A stretch of 64,000 nt of DNA, from contig JAJFLE010000036.1 in NCBI GenBank assembly GCA_021772835.1, positions 1 to 64,000 on the forward strand, in the 5' to 3' direction. Of this stretch, positions 9,362-19,611 are shown in pieces. Below the pieces are notes generated by a model. The model saw only the letters and a program-made list of their open reading frames with translations, was not told the origin of the DNA and made no database searches. The stretch is from Mariprofundus sp. GTDB taxonomy: Bacteria > Pseudomonadota > Zetaproteobacteria > Mariprofundales > Mariprofundaceae. The translations under genes and the position numbers were made by a program. The first letter of the stretch is position 1, and each line of letters starts with the position of its first letter.

Positions 9362-10645
9362 TTAAACAATCATGCCTGCTCCAACGGTGTTGTTGGTAAA
9401 GGTATCGATCATGATAAAACTACCCGTCGTACGATTCTCTGCATATGTATCGTAATGCAGTGGTTTCATCAGCTTCAGCGTGATCTGACCGATCTCGTTC
9501 ATAGCCAGCTCTGTTGCACCCTCAAGGTGATCCAGCGTGTGAATATCTGTCTTGAAATCAATGCTTGCAACCATTGCCTTTACGCTATTGGTTGTGTGTT
9601 TGATGACGTATTTGCTACGACATGTCAGCGGCTCATCACCAATCCAGCAGATATTGGCAGTCAGCTCTTTTGAATCCATCGCCTTGTCACCAACATGCGT
9701 GAGCATATCGCCGCGCGAGACATCAATCTCATCGTTGAGCGTAATGGTGATGCTCTGAGGCGCGAATGCCTCATCAAGGTTGCCATCAAAAGTAACAATC
9801 TCTTTGACAGTAGATGTATTGCCGCTTGGCACTGACACGATTGCATCACCAACCTTGACAGTACCTGAGGCAATCGTACCCATGAAACCACGGTAATCCG
9901 GAAGGTCGGCAGTTTGAGGACGATTCACCAACTGCACCGGCATACGGAACGGTTTGCTATCGATGTCACCGAGTGCGGATAACGTTTCCAGCGTTTCCAG
10001 CAGCGTCGGACCTTCATACCAATCCATCTTGTCGCCACGGATAGCCACCATATCACCATCCAGTGCGGACATCGGCAAACAAATCAGATCATTGATACCC
10101 TGCCTGGCGCAATACTCCTGCATATCGGTACGAATCTGTTCAAATACAGCCTGATCGTTACCGACCAGATCCATCTTGTTCACAGCCACAATCAGGTGAG
10201 GAATGTTCAGCAGACCAAGAATGTGGGTGTGGCGTTTGGTCTGTGGCATCACACCATTTCGCGCATCGATCAGGATAATCGCAGCATGGGCTGTAGATGC
10301 ACCGGTCACCATATTACGGGTGTACTGCTCATGGCCCGGACAATCAGCCATGATAAACTTACGTTTGGGCGTAGCGAAATAGCGGTAAGCCACATCAATG
10401 GTGATGCCCTGCTCGCGCTCGGCAGATAGACCATCCGTGAGCATGGCAAGATCGATCTCGGCTGCTGAGGCGATATGTGTGGTGCCCTTTTTCTTACGCA
10501 CAGCCAACAACTGATCTTCAAAGGCTCCCTTGGTATCCACCAACAAACGACCTATCAACGTTGATTTACCATCGTCCACACTACCCACAGTCACCAGGCG
10601 CAACAGTTCGACTTCCTTAGCCATTTTAATATTCAATTTAGTCAT
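9362..10645 (-). CDS. cysN: sulfate adenylyltransferase large (GTPase) subunit
   Basis: VTVGSVDDGKSTLIGRLL, ITIDVAYRYF, DCPGHEQYTRNM, VNKMDLV. Confidence 0.95.
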   Translation of the reverse strand: MTKLNIKMAKEVELLRLVTVGSVDDGKSTLIGRLLVDTKGAFEDQLLAVRKKKGTTHIASAAEIDLAMLTDGLSAEREQGITIDVAYRYFATPKRKFIMADCPGHEQYTRNMVTGASTAHAAIILIDARNGVMPQTKRHTHILGLLNIPHLIVAVNKMDLVGNDQAVFEQIRTDMQEYCARQGINDLICLPMSALDGDMVAIRGDKMDWYEGPTLLETLETLSALGDIDSKPFRMPVQLVNRPQTADLPDYRGFMGTIASGTVKVGDAIVSVPSGNTSTVKEIVTFDGNLDEAFAPQSITITLNDEIDVSRGDMLTHVGDKAMDSKELTANICWIGDEPLTCRSKYVIKHTTNSVKAMVASIDFKTDIHTLDHLEGATELAMNEIGQITLKLMKPLHYDTYAENRTTGSFIMIDTFTNNTVGAGMIV

Positions 10646-10698
10646 TATCCAAACTCCATAAACCCTTTCATGTGGGCCTCAGTTAAGAAGCACCCCAA

Positions 10699-10801
10699 CC
10701 ACCCAGGAGGGGTGGCGAATCAGCTCGTCCGATTCGTAAGGCAGAAGAAAATCACACTTTTCTTCTGCCGCTCAAGCAAAAGGCCATGGACGGCCTTTTG
10801 T
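10699..10801. repeat. Array of four consecutive hairpins in the cysD-cysN gap
   Basis: CCACCC-AGGAG-GGGTGG; CGAATC-9nt-GATTCG; GGCAGAAGAAAA-TCACAC-TTTTCTTCTGCC; CAAAAGGCC-ATGGAC-GGCCTTTTG. Confidence 0.85.
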
Positions 10802-10817
10802 GTGGATCAATCAACCC

Positions 10818-11774
10818 CTAGAAATAACCTTCTTTCTTTTTATCTTCCATGCTGTTCGAACCATGATCGATAATACGTGTCTCACGTTCCGAACGACGAG
10901 CTGCCGCTGCTTCAATGACAATCTCATCCATATTGGTTGCATCCGAATGCACGGCTCCCGTGCAAGGGCTGCAGCCCAGTGTGCGAAAACGGCTCATTAC
11001 CATCTTTGGCTCTTCGCCTTCGAGTAGCTGATCTTTCATCTCTTCATAATAAGGAATCAGGAAATTTTTGCGTTCCACCATCAAACGTTCTTTGGCGAAA
11101 TAGAGCGGCACAATCGGGATGTTTTCCTCACGGATATACAACCATACGTCCATCTCGGTCCAGTTGGAGATCGGAAACACGCGCACTGATTCACCATCAT
11201 GAATCTTACCGTTGTACAGGCTCCACAATTCTGGACGCTGATTTTTCGGATCCCACTGACCAAATTCATCACGCATGGAAAACACACGCTCTTTGGCGCG
11301 TGAGCGTTCTTCATCACGGCGCGCACCACCAAAGGCTGCATCATATTCGCCCTCTTCCAGTGCATCCAGCAGACCTTTGGTTTTCAACGCGCCACAGCAG
11401 CGAGCCACTCCGTGATCTTTCGGATTCATGCCCTTGGCAATGGCTTCTTCGTTCCTGCGCACGATCAGATCTGCACCTACTTCTTTGCAGTAGCTGTCGC
11501 GGAATTCGTACATCTCTTTGAACTTGTAACCGGTATCAACGTGCAGCAGCGAAAAAGGCAGGGGTGCCGGATAAAAAGCCTTACGCGCCAGATGTAACAT
11601 CACACTGGAGTCCTTACCCACAGAATAGAGCATCACCGGATTGCGAAACTCCGCCACTACTTCACGCATGATATGAATCGATTCTGCTTCCAGCGCTTTC
11701 AGCTGTGTCAGTTTATGTTCAGATAGTGTACTTTCAGACATCGTTTTACTCCTAAATCCCTTCGCCATTTTCAA
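10818..11774 (-). CDS. cysD: sulfate adenylyltransferase small subunit
   Basis: [52 protein letters not shown]. Confidence 0.95.
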   Translation of the reverse strand: MKMAKGFRSKTMSESTLSEHKLTQLKALEAESIHIMREVVAEFRNPVMLYSVGKDSSVMLHLARKAFYPAPLPFSLLHVDTGYKFKEMYEFRDSYCKEVGADLIVRRNEEAIAKGMNPKDHGVARCCGALKTKGLLDALEEGEYDAAFGGARRDEERSRAKERVFSMRDEFGQWDPKNQRPELWSLYNGKIHDGESVRVFPISNWTEMDVWLYIREENIPIVPLYFAKERLMVERKNFLIPYYEEMKDQLLEGEEPKMVMSRFRTLGCSPCTGAVHSDATNMDEIVIEAAAARRSERETRIIDHGSNSMEDKKKEGYF

Positions 11775-12486
11775 TTTTCCCAGTAACCTGCTTGATGCTC
11801 ATCACATGCAGGCCGCATTCTGCCGCCACATCATCATTTTCCCACCACCAGCGACCTGCACGTTCATCTTCACCCACGGTGATTGCCCGTGTACAACATT
11901 CACAACCTATGGAGTGATAATGGGCATCATGCAGGATATTGTAGGGAACGTCATAAGTTCGGATGTATTCTAAGACTTCATCCATGCTCCAGTTAAGCAG
12001 AGGATTGTATTTCTTCAGGTTGTACACCGGATCAGTTTCTACTTCCTGCAGACCAGCTCGCCCCTTTGACTGCTCATGACGGCGACCGGTCAGCCAGGCT
12101 GATTTCCCCTGCAGCGCCCGCATCAAGGGGTGCACCTTACGAATCTCACAGCAGTGTTTACGCAGAGCAACAGACTTCCTGAACAGGTTCACCCCATGTT
12201 CACGAACCATCGCTTCCACTTCATGGCTATCCGGGAAAGTCACCGCTACCCGGATGCCATAGCGTTTTTCAAATGCTGCAATCACATCGTAGGTTGCCTG
12301 CGGCAAACGCCCTGTATCCAGCGTCATAACAGGAATATTCAGTCCATGTCGGCAGATCAGATCAACCATCACAGAGCCTTCAATGCCCATGGAACACGGG
12401 TAGACCAGTCTATCGCCATGCTCTTGCAAGGCCTGCTTCAACAGTGCTAGCGCCTGATTGATTTTAGCTTCCATTCTATTCTCCAA
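11752..12486 (-). CDS. cysH: phosphoadenylyl/adenylyl-sulfate reductase, probably the Fe-S APS-reductase type
   Basis: [11 protein letters not shown] and GCECCTRA (CC...CXXC Fe-S motif), [13 protein letters not shown]. Confidence 0.9.
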   Translation of the reverse strand: MENRMEAKINQALALLKQALQEHGDRLVYPCSMGIEGSVMVDLICRHGLNIPVMTLDTGRLPQATYDVIAAFEKRYGIRVAVTFPDSHEVEAMVREHGVNLFRKSVALRKHCCEIRKVHPLMRALQGKSAWLTGRRHEQSKGRAGLQEVETDPVYNLKKYNPLLNWSMDEVLEYIRTYDVPYNILHDAHYHSIGCECCTRAITVGEDERAGRWWWENDDVAAECGLHVMSIKQVTGKIENGEGI

Positions 12487-15112
12487 AACCGGCCAGAACC
12501 GGCCACCACAAAGAGACTGTGATCATAAACAGGGTAAATGCTGACAGTGATATTAGCGCGCCATATCGCAGCATATGTGAGGCGCGCACAAAACCGGTGC
12601 CAAAGATCATCGCATTCGGCGGTGTTCCCATGGGCAGCATAAATGCAAAACCGGAAACAATGCCCACGGCCAGCGCCACGGTAATCGGATCAATCTGGGC
12701 GACGGCAGCAACCGAAATCGCTACCGGCAAAACAATCGCCACGGCAGCTGCGTTACTCACGCCTTCGGTAAACAACAACGTAATCAAAGCAAGCACAGCC
12801 AACATAGCCAAGCCCGCAATGCTCTCCGGAAAAACCAGGTGTGCCAGCCAGGCACCCGCTCCGGTTACCGTCAGGGCTTTGCCGATGGCAATAGCACCGC
12901 CGTACATAAGCACGACTCCCCAGTTCACATGCTGCTCAACCGCACGCCAGCTCACCAGACGCATGGCAAACATCACGACTACACTGATCAGTGCGATAGC
13001 CGCCAGCGAACTTGAGTGCCCCGCTGAAATCCAGGCCAGCATCGTTACAATAAGCAGCACAGCCATAGCTTTTGACTTCAGGTCAAAATCACCGAGTTCC
13101 AGTCGGCGCAGTGAAATGCGTTGACGGGCCGATGAAATATCGATGCCGGCCATCGGGGTAATACGAAGCAGAATCACAGCTGAAATAAATAGTACCGGCA
13201 GTGCAATGGGCGCTGCAGCCAGTGTCCAGTCAGCAAACGAGAAGGTCTGCCCCGTCAGCTCTTCCGTCAGTGCCAATGCCAGCGGTCCGCGAGCACCACC
13301 AAGCAATGTAATCACACCACCGATGATTGCACCCCAGGCGAGCGCAAAAAAGATTGACTGTGCATAACGATTGCCAGCTTTAAGGCCCAGGCTGCGCACA
13401 ATTTCCCATGCGATCGGTAAAAACAGTGCCGCCACAGCATGTTCAGGCATAAAGCAGGCCATGACTGCAGGCAGTAAAAGCATCGTCAGAAGCAGTCGTT
13501 TCGGGCTCGTTCCAAATCGGTTTATGGTCAACAAAGCCATGCGCTCAGACAGTCCGCTCTGCATCGCTCCAGCAGCTAACATGAATGCTCCCAGAATAAA
13601 GAACACAGCCGGATTACCAAACAGGGCAAACACATTGCTTGCCGGCAATACGCCTAGCAATGGCAACAGTGCCAGCCCCAATAGCGAGGTCACCGCCAGC
13701 GGCAACAGTTGCGTCACCCACAACACAAGACAGAGCGCAAAGACAATCAGCGAACCCCACCCGTTCTGATTGAGCCCTTGCGGTGCATCCATGGAACCGG
13801 CAGCAAAGGCCAGCAATGAAATCACAATAAGGGCCGCAAACGGTAAGGCTTCACCAGCAAGCAGCACGTGCATGGGCCTGCGATCCAGCTGCGTCCCATA
13901 CTCTTCACCATTGCCTGAACGAAGATGTCTGCGCAGAGCATCCATCCAACCATCGAGACGGCGACCCAGTGATGAAGAAACCCAACGCTCGGAAAGCATA
14001 GGTTCCCTGCCATCGAGAACGCGGCTTTCCATCGGCGTCAATACACGCCCCATATGACGCAAGCGATGCGTCGGGAAACCGGCTTCGCTGATCGCGCCAT
14101 AGAGATGAAGAAACAGCTCCTCCATCATTTCCAGTGAAGGCCCGGTTTGATGCTCCAGAGGTGTTCCCGGTAGCGGTCTGAAAGGTTGCAACAAAGGCAC
14201 GACACCATGAGCTATCAGGGCATCAATGCCCTTTTTTGTTGATTTCACATCATCGAGGCCGACAATCAGATGACTGACCACAGCGCCAGATCGGAATACC
14301 TGACGGGCATGATCCAGCGCTTTCCATATTGCTGCCTGGCCACCCACAGATTCTTTGCCGGGGCACACTTCTGCGAATCTATCCGCATCATGCACTTCCA
14401 GATTGCAGACAAAGATATCCAGACCTGCTGCATACAGCGCATCAATGACAGAGACATCTTTAGGCGCAACCGTTTCCAGAGCAATCTGACGGTGCCCCAG
14501 ATGCCGCCTGAGCAGAGCAATCACCGGCACCAGCCTGGATAGCCCTACATCATCACCCGGCGCAAAGCCGTTGTAGAGATAAACGGTATCGATCTCCCGC
14601 TCATCGAGTGCAGCACGTACCACCTCAACCAGCTCTAACGGATCACGCAGTGGTGGCGCCTCTTCATTAAGCATGGAGTCATACTGACAGTACTGGCATG
14701 CCGCCCCTTGCCTGGCAAAAAAGCCGCAACCCATAAGTGGGTGCAGCATAAGCAGGTTTTCATGCAGAGAGGCAAAGCTACCCATGCGGGCACCGGAGCG
14801 TGTTTTATTGCGATAGAAACGCGGAGCAGGCAATACCTGCACATCAAGCCTTTCATCACCCCATTGCAGCTCGGCACTGCCACTGGCGTCTTGCTGCGTG
14901 AGCTGAATCGTACTTTTCTGACTATACGGCTGAGCCACTGGCACCGTAGCAAAATGGCCCGACGGTAACCTGATATCGATCACCAATTCCGTTGCATTGG
15001 CTTGCGCTACCCAGTGTGAGGCATTCTGCAAGCCATCGGGCAAGGCTACGCCCTGACTCACCAGCGCCAGCTTGCAGCGGCCCGGATTGGCAAACGGATT
15101 CAGATTTTTCAT
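12476..15112 (-). CDS. Radical SAM domain fused to SLC13/DASS-family anion transporter
   Basis: Uninterrupted 878-aa ORF. N-half: C-x9-C-x2-C (GCGFFARQGAACQYCQYD) and TIM-barrel-like VYLYNGF/SHLIVGLDD/PLLQPFRPLPGTP. C-half: many hydrophobic segments with GVSNAAAVAIVLPVAI and FMLPMGTPPNAMIFG. Confidence 0.8.
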   Translation of the reverse strand: MKNLNPFANPGRCKLALVSQGVALPDGLQNASHWVAQANATELVIDIRLPSGHFATVPVAQPYSQKSTIQLTQQDASGSAELQWGDERLDVQVLPAPRFYRNKTRSGARMGSFASLHENLLMLHPLMGCGFFARQGAACQYCQYDSMLNEEAPPLRDPLELVEVVRAALDEREIDTVYLYNGFAPGDDVGLSRLVPVIALLRRHLGHRQIALETVAPKDVSVIDALYAAGLDIFVCNLEVHDADRFAEVCPGKESVGGQAAIWKALDHARQVFRSGAVVSHLIVGLDDVKSTKKGIDALIAHGVVPLLQPFRPLPGTPLEHQTGPSLEMMEELFLHLYGAISEAGFPTHRLRHMGRVLTPMESRVLDGREPMLSERWVSSSLGRRLDGWMDALRRHLRSGNGEEYGTQLDRRPMHVLLAGEALPFAALIVISLLAFAAGSMDAPQGLNQNGWGSLIVFALCLVLWVTQLLPLAVTSLLGLALLPLLGVLPASNVFALFGNPAVFFILGAFMLAAGAMQSGLSERMALLTINRFGTSPKRLLLTMLLLPAVMACFMPEHAVAALFLPIAWEIVRSLGLKAGNRYAQSIFFALAWGAIIGGVITLLGGARGPLALALTEELTGQTFSFADWTLAAAPIALPVLFISAVILLRITPMAGIDISSARQRISLRRLELGDFDLKSKAMAVLLIVTMLAWISAGHSSSLAAIALISVVVMFAMRLVSWRAVEQHVNWGVVLMYGGAIAIGKALTVTGAGAWLAHLVFPESIAGLAMLAVLALITLLFTEGVSNAAAVAIVLPVAISVAAVAQIDPITVALAVGIVSGFAFMLPMGTPPNAMIFGTGFVRASHMLRYGALISLSAFTLFMITVSLWWPVLAGFGE

Positions 15113-15132
15113 CGTCTCAGCTCTTGCGCAGC

Positions 15133-17472
15133 TTAGATATTCCCGGTCTTTTCAACCCGGATTTTCCATTGGCTTTCGGAGATACGCTCTTTCTTCGACA
15201 CCTTCTGCCCCTGCTCTTCCAGTGACAATGGTACATTATCAATCGGTGCGCCATCATCGAGAATAACGTCCAGTAATGATCCCGCTGGCATGGTCGTCAG
15301 CTTGATCTTGGTCTTCACAAAGTTCATCGGGCAAGCCACACCTGAGAGATCAAGCAGTACCACATCCTCAGTCACTTCAGCGATTGCTTTACCGGCTTCC
15401 GATTCAGCTACTTCCGGAACTGCAGCAAAGCGTTTCTCAGCCAGAGCTACCCACTCACCCTGCACATCCTTGAGTTTGGTTACACCCGCTGCCGGATCTG
15501 CCAGATCGATGTTCATGAGAGCCATCTGCACGGTCTGGAATCCGGATATGATTTCACTGTCTGCAGCCGCATGAACAGCCAGCAGACCGAAGACTGTGGC
15601 ATCATCTTCAGGTGATTCACCAAAGGGCACCAGAAATGCGCGTGCAGTCGAAATAGCGGAACGGCGCAAAGCTGTTGCCGCTTCTGCCCAGAACATGGCA
15701 TCGGCATGCGCACGGGCTATCAACAGATCATATTCTGCTTCTGAAATCAGCGCATCGGACATGGAAAGAACCGCGCCTGCACATTCACCCTTTTTGTTAC
15801 CCTTGGTATTGAATGCTTCGTTTTCACTCCAGTCATAGATCAGACCTTCAACCTCACCGGCATCAGCCGCAAACGGTGCCAGGATTTCTGAGACACCCTC
15901 TTTGCCAATACGCGAGACCCAGGCATGCACAGACTCATCATCAATGCGCCCTGCCTTATAGGCGTTTAGCACAGTAATGCCCGCTTCAGGAGCGTATTTG
16001 GCAGGTACCGGATCGGTAGCAAAGGCCAGAGGAGCACCGGCCACGCCTGAGCCACCGAGATGCAGCTGGTAGTGCGGCACAGCCTGACCGGCCACTTTCT
16101 TGGCCATACCGTGAAAACCGAGATCAGCAATATGATGACGGGCACAGGAGTGCTGGCAACCGGATGCTTTGACTGTGATACCGGCCAGCGTGCCATCCTT
16201 TTTCAGGTCAGCCATAAGCGGCTGCAGGGCAGCGGCCAGCCCACGACTGGACGTGATTCCAAGGCGACACGTTTCAGTACCCGGGCAAGCCACAACATCA
16301 GCAATACCACGTGCGTATTCGCTGGTCAGGCCCGCATCATTCAGAATGGCCTGTGCAGCCTCAACTTTTGAGCTTTCAACATCAGCGATAACCATGCCCT
16401 GCTCAGCGGTTACACGCAGATCATCCGTACCTGCTGCACGCGCAGCATTGGCTACGGCCCGGCACTGCTTCGGAGTCAAATCACCACGGAACAGATTGAG
16501 CAGAATTGCAGATTTACCATTGTGCTGATCGACTACACCGGAATCAGAGAATGGCATTGCCGCAGTTGGCGTACGCCAGTTTGCTTCTGCGAAACCCGCA
16601 TCATCGGCATGTGTCGTTTCGATCACTGCACGCTGTTTTTTGTACTCTGCGACAAAACCTTCAGCACCGAGTTTCTGTGCCACATATTTCATACGAGCAC
16701 GAGCACGGCGCTTGCGATCAGAGAATTTGAAGTGAATGCGCATCAGGGCTTCGCCGACAACAAGCATCTCATGCTCTTCGATAAACTCTTCCAGCAACAA
16801 AGCGCCCATAGGCTGTGACGACAATCCGCCCGCAGCCCAGACCTGGAAGCCAGGTATGCCGTCGTTGTGGGTAGCGATAAAGCCAATATCGTGCATACCT
16901 GAAAGGCCGCAGTCGGTGGCGCAACCGGAGAAGCTCACCTTGAATTTACGCGGAAACTGCTGAGCCAGAGGATGGCGCAGGAAAAATTCAGCGAACTTGC
17001 GTGCATGAACGGTGACATCAGCATGTTCGGCAGGACAGCGTCCTGCCAAAAAACAGGTCGTCACATTACGAACCGTATTACCACAGGCTTCACGCGTGGT
17101 TATACCCGCCCCATCAAGCTTGCGCAGGAATGCAGGCACATCTTCCAGCGCCACGAAATTGGCCTGAATATCCTGACGAGTAGTCACATGTGCTACTTTT
17201 TCAGGTGGCTCGGTCACGGTACCGTCAGTTGGCAGGCGACCGGCATACAGCTCAACACACTCGGCAATCACATCCATCTGATCCGGTGTCATGCAACCAC
17301 CGGGCAGCTTGGCACGCACCATCTGCACGCCTTCCTGACGCTGACCATAAACACCCATCTGCAGACGGAACGGCGTAAACCGCTCTTCCGGCATACGACC
17401 ATCCACAAATGCCTGGTATCCAGCCTCAAACTCATCCACATCGGATGTGTGTGCAAAATTAAATTCTGTCAT
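15133..17472 (-). CDS. Nitrite/sulfite reductase (siroheme, 4Fe-4S) with C-terminal TusA-like domain
   Basis: CGNTVRNVTTCFLAGRC..SGCATDC; CPGTETC..SGCQHSC; C-terminal VVLLDLSGVACPMNFVKTKIKL. Confidence 0.88.
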   Translation of the reverse strand: MTEFNFAHTSDVDEFEAGYQAFVDGRMPEERFTPFRLQMGVYGQRQEGVQMVRAKLPGGCMTPDQMDVIAECVELYAGRLPTDGTVTEPPEKVAHVTTRQDIQANFVALEDVPAFLRKLDGAGITTREACGNTVRNVTTCFLAGRCPAEHADVTVHARKFAEFFLRHPLAQQFPRKFKVSFSGCATDCGLSGMHDIGFIATHNDGIPGFQVWAAGGLSSQPMGALLLEEFIEEHEMLVVGEALMRIHFKFSDRKRRARARMKYVAQKLGAEGFVAEYKKQRAVIETTHADDAGFAEANWRTPTAAMPFSDSGVVDQHNGKSAILLNLFRGDLTPKQCRAVANAARAAGTDDLRVTAEQGMVIADVESSKVEAAQAILNDAGLTSEYARGIADVVACPGTETCRLGITSSRGLAAALQPLMADLKKDGTLAGITVKASGCQHSCARHHIADLGFHGMAKKVAGQAVPHYQLHLGGSGVAGAPLAFATDPVPAKYAPEAGITVLNAYKAGRIDDESVHAWVSRIGKEGVSEILAPFAADAGEVEGLIYDWSENEAFNTKGNKKGECAGAVLSMSDALISEAEYDLLIARAHADAMFWAEAATALRRSAISTARAFLVPFGESPEDDATVFGLLAVHAAADSEIISGFQTVQMALMNIDLADPAAGVTKLKDVQGEWVALAEKRFAAVPEVAESEAGKAIAEVTEDVVLLDLSGVACPMNFVKTKIKLTTMPAGSLLDVILDDGAPIDNVPLSLEEQGQKVSKKERISESQWKIRVEKTGNI

Positions 17473-17489
17473 TTTATTACCTCAGACTC

Positions 17490-17565
17490 ACCACGGAGGA
17501 CACAGAAGGACACGAAGGGAAAACCTGTTTTTGTTTTCCTCTGCGTGCTCTGCGTGCTCCGCGGT
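17490..17565. repeat. Imperfect palindromic dispersed repeat (CACCGCGGAGGACACAGAG family), copy 1
   Basis: ACCACGGAGGACACAGAAGGACACGAAGGG facing CCTCTGCGTGCTCTGCGTGCTCCGCGGT. Confidence 0.7.
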
Positions 17566-17573
17566 AAAAATTA

Positions 17574-18395
17574 TTACTCGCCGAACTTCAACTCACAGGC
17601 CTGTTCATAGGTAGCCAGCTCAGTGATGGTTGGGTTATCACCGCACAAAGGACAACCCGGATCCTTGCGCAGCTTGAGCTTCTTCCACTCCATACGCAGT
17701 GCGTCGAAAACCATCAGCTTACCGGCCAATGAATCGCCAATACCGAGCAGCTCTTTGACCGCTTCAACAGCCTGGATGGTACCCACAGCTCCGGCCAAGG
17801 CACCGAGAATGCCCGCTTCCGAGCATGACGGGACCAGGCCTGCCGGTGGCGGTTCCGGGTACAGACAGCGGTAGCAAGGCGCATCCTTCTGCTGATGCGG
17901 TTTGAATGTTGCGACCTGCCCTTCAAAGCGGAACATGGCACCAGAGATCAGAGGCTTCTTCTCGAAATAACAAGCATCATTCACCAGAAAGCGCGTTGGA
18001 AAATTATCACAACCATCAATGATAAGATCATATTCGCTGATAATGTCGCGAATATTGTCTTCAGTGACGAAATAGTTGTAGGTGTTGACCTTCACGTCCG
18101 GATTCAGGGCTTGCATGGTTTCACGCGCGCTCTCCACCTTGGGCATGCCAATACGGTCCTGATTATGGATGATCTGACGTTGCAGGTTGGACAAGTCCAC
18201 CACGTCTGCATCAGCAATACCGATAGTGCCTACGCCTGCTGCAGCCAGATAATAGGCCACAGGCGAGCCCAGGCCACCGGCACCGATCATGAACACTTTG
18301 GATTCAAGCAACTTGCTCTGACCTTCAGCACCGACTTCCGGCAAAATAATATGACGCGAATAGCGTTCAATCTGTTCTTCTGTAAAATCAATCAT
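17574..18395 (-). CDS. MoeB/ThiF/HesA-family E1-like adenylyltransferase for a sulfur-carrier protein
   Basis: RYSRHIILPEVGAEGQSKLLESKVFMIGAGGLGSPVAYYLAAAGVGTIGIAD; CYRCLYP and CPLCG zinc motif. Confidence 0.93.
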   Translation of the reverse strand: MIDFTEEQIERYSRHIILPEVGAEGQSKLLESKVFMIGAGGLGSPVAYYLAAAGVGTIGIADADVVDLSNLQRQIIHNQDRIGMPKVESARETMQALNPDVKVNTYNYFVTEDNIRDIISEYDLIIDGCDNFPTRFLVNDACYFEKKPLISGAMFRFEGQVATFKPHQQKDAPCYRCLYPEPPPAGLVPSCSEAGILGALAGAVGTIQAVEAVKELLGIGDSLAGKLMVFDALRMEWKKLKLRKDPGCPLCGDNPTITELATYEQACELKFGE

Positions 18396-18420
18396 AAAAA
18401 AACCTTAACCTCTATTCATC

Positions 18421-18445
18421 ACAGAGCACGCAGTGCACGCAGAGG
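18421..18445. repeat. Half-copy of the CACAGAGCACGCAGAG dispersed repeat
   Basis: acagagcacgcagtgcacgcagagg. Confidence 0.5.
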
Positions 18446-18492
18446 AAAATCATATTTTCCATTACATGCTCCAGCGCATCAGTGCGAGTTTC

Positions 18493-18637
18493 AGGGTGCT
18501 CTGAAAAAGCAGAGCATCCTCGCGACCCATGGAGGGGTCGCCAAAATCAAGTCTTCAATGGCTTGATTTTGTGAGCAAAAGAAAAACCACGCTTTTTCTT
18601 TTGCGTTCTGAATATGTGCACGGATGCACTGATTCAG
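18493..18637. repeat. Array of five consecutive hairpins between the moeB-like gene and cysM
   Basis: AGGGTGCTCTG-AAAAAG-CAGAGCATCCT; GCGACCC-ATGGAG-GGGTCGC; CAAAATCAAGTC-TTCAAT-GGCTTGATTTTG; GCAAAAGAAAAA-CCACGC-TTTTTCTTTTGC; CTGAAT..GTGCA-CGGA-TGCAC..ATTCAG. Confidence 0.9.
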
Positions 18638-18648
18638 CTCTCCTCAAA

Positions 18649-19611
18649 TCAGACTTCGATGCCTTTGAACAGGTCCGTAGACATATAACGCTCTGCCATG
18701 GAAGGCAGAATCACTACGATACGTTTACCTTTCATATCAGGACGTGCTGCCACGCGCAGGGCAGCTGCAACTGCTGCACCGGATGAGATGCCGCCAGGAA
18801 TACCCTCTTCATCAGAAAGACGGCGCGCCATGCTAAAAGCTTCATCATTGCTTACTTTTTCAACACCATCGAGAATATCAACATTCAGGTTTTTCGGGAT
18901 AAATCCTGCACCGATGCCCTGAATTTTGTGCGGTCCGGGCGCTTCACCTGAAATGACCGGCGAATCGGCAGGCTCTACAGCAAATGCCTTAAATTCAGAG
19001 TTGCGGCTTTTCAGTACTTCGGCGATACCGGTGATGGTGCCACCGGTGCCAACACCTGCGACGATTGCATCAACCTGACCATCAGTATCTGCCCAGATCT
19101 CTTCGGCCGTGGTTCTGCGGTGCACTTCCGGGTTTGCTGGGTTTTCAAACTGCTGCGGCATAAATGCGCCTTCAGTTGAAGCCGCAATCTCTTCAGCTCT
19201 TGCAATAGCACCCTTCATACCTTTTTCGGCAGGGGTAAGCACCAGCTCCGCACCAAGCAGCTTGAGCAATTTACGACGCTCCAGACTCATCGATTCAGGC
19301 ATAGTCAGAATACAGCGATATCCCTTGGCGCGTGCAACAAATGCCAGTGCGATGCCGGTATTGCCTGAAGTCGGCTCAACAATAACGCCACCCTCTTTCA
19401 GACTTCCATCAGCTTCAGCAGCCTCAATCATGGCGCGTCCGATGCGATCCTTGACCGAATTCAGAGGATTGTAGAACTCGCATTTGACGACGATCTCGGC
19501 ATCGATATCCGCGCCTATGCGATTCAAACGAATCAGCGGTGTGTTTCCTATGGTTTCAGCTGCATTGTTGTAAATTGGCATAATACCTTCCCTTTTCACC
19601 GCAGAGGACAC
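18649..19611 (-). CDS. Cysteine synthase / O-phosphoserine sulfhydrylase family (CysK/CysM)
   Basis: [58 protein letters not shown]; likely start MPIYNNA at 19581. Confidence 0.93.
   Translation of the reverse strand: MSSAVKREGIMPIYNNAAETIGNTPLIRLNRIGADIDAEIVVKCEFYNPLNSVKDRIGRAMIEAAEADGSLKEGGVIVEPTSGNTGIALAFVARAKGYRCILTMPESMSLERRKLLKLLGAELVLTPAEKGMKGAIARAEEIAASTEGAFMPQQFENPANPEVHRRTTAEEIWADTDGQVDAIVAGVGTGGTITGIAEVLKSRNSEFKAFAVEPADSPVISGEAPGPHKIQGIGAGFIPKNLNVDILDGVEKVSNDEAFSMARRLSDEEGIPGGISSGAAVAAALRVAARPDMKGKRIVVILPSMAERYMSTDLFKGIEV

Noticed and set aside
12519-14057. Chain of + strand ORFs (201, 132, 95 aa) opposite the radical SAM-SLC13 gene
   Set aside because: Antisense shadow of a GC-biased coding sequence; Ser/Ala/Thr-rich translations with no motifs.
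10699-18637. Calling the hairpin arrays CsrB/RsmZ-type sponge RNAs outright
   Set aside because: Only some loops contain ANGGA/GGA, they are on the strand opposite the flanking genes, and no promoter or terminator was identified for a + strand transcript.
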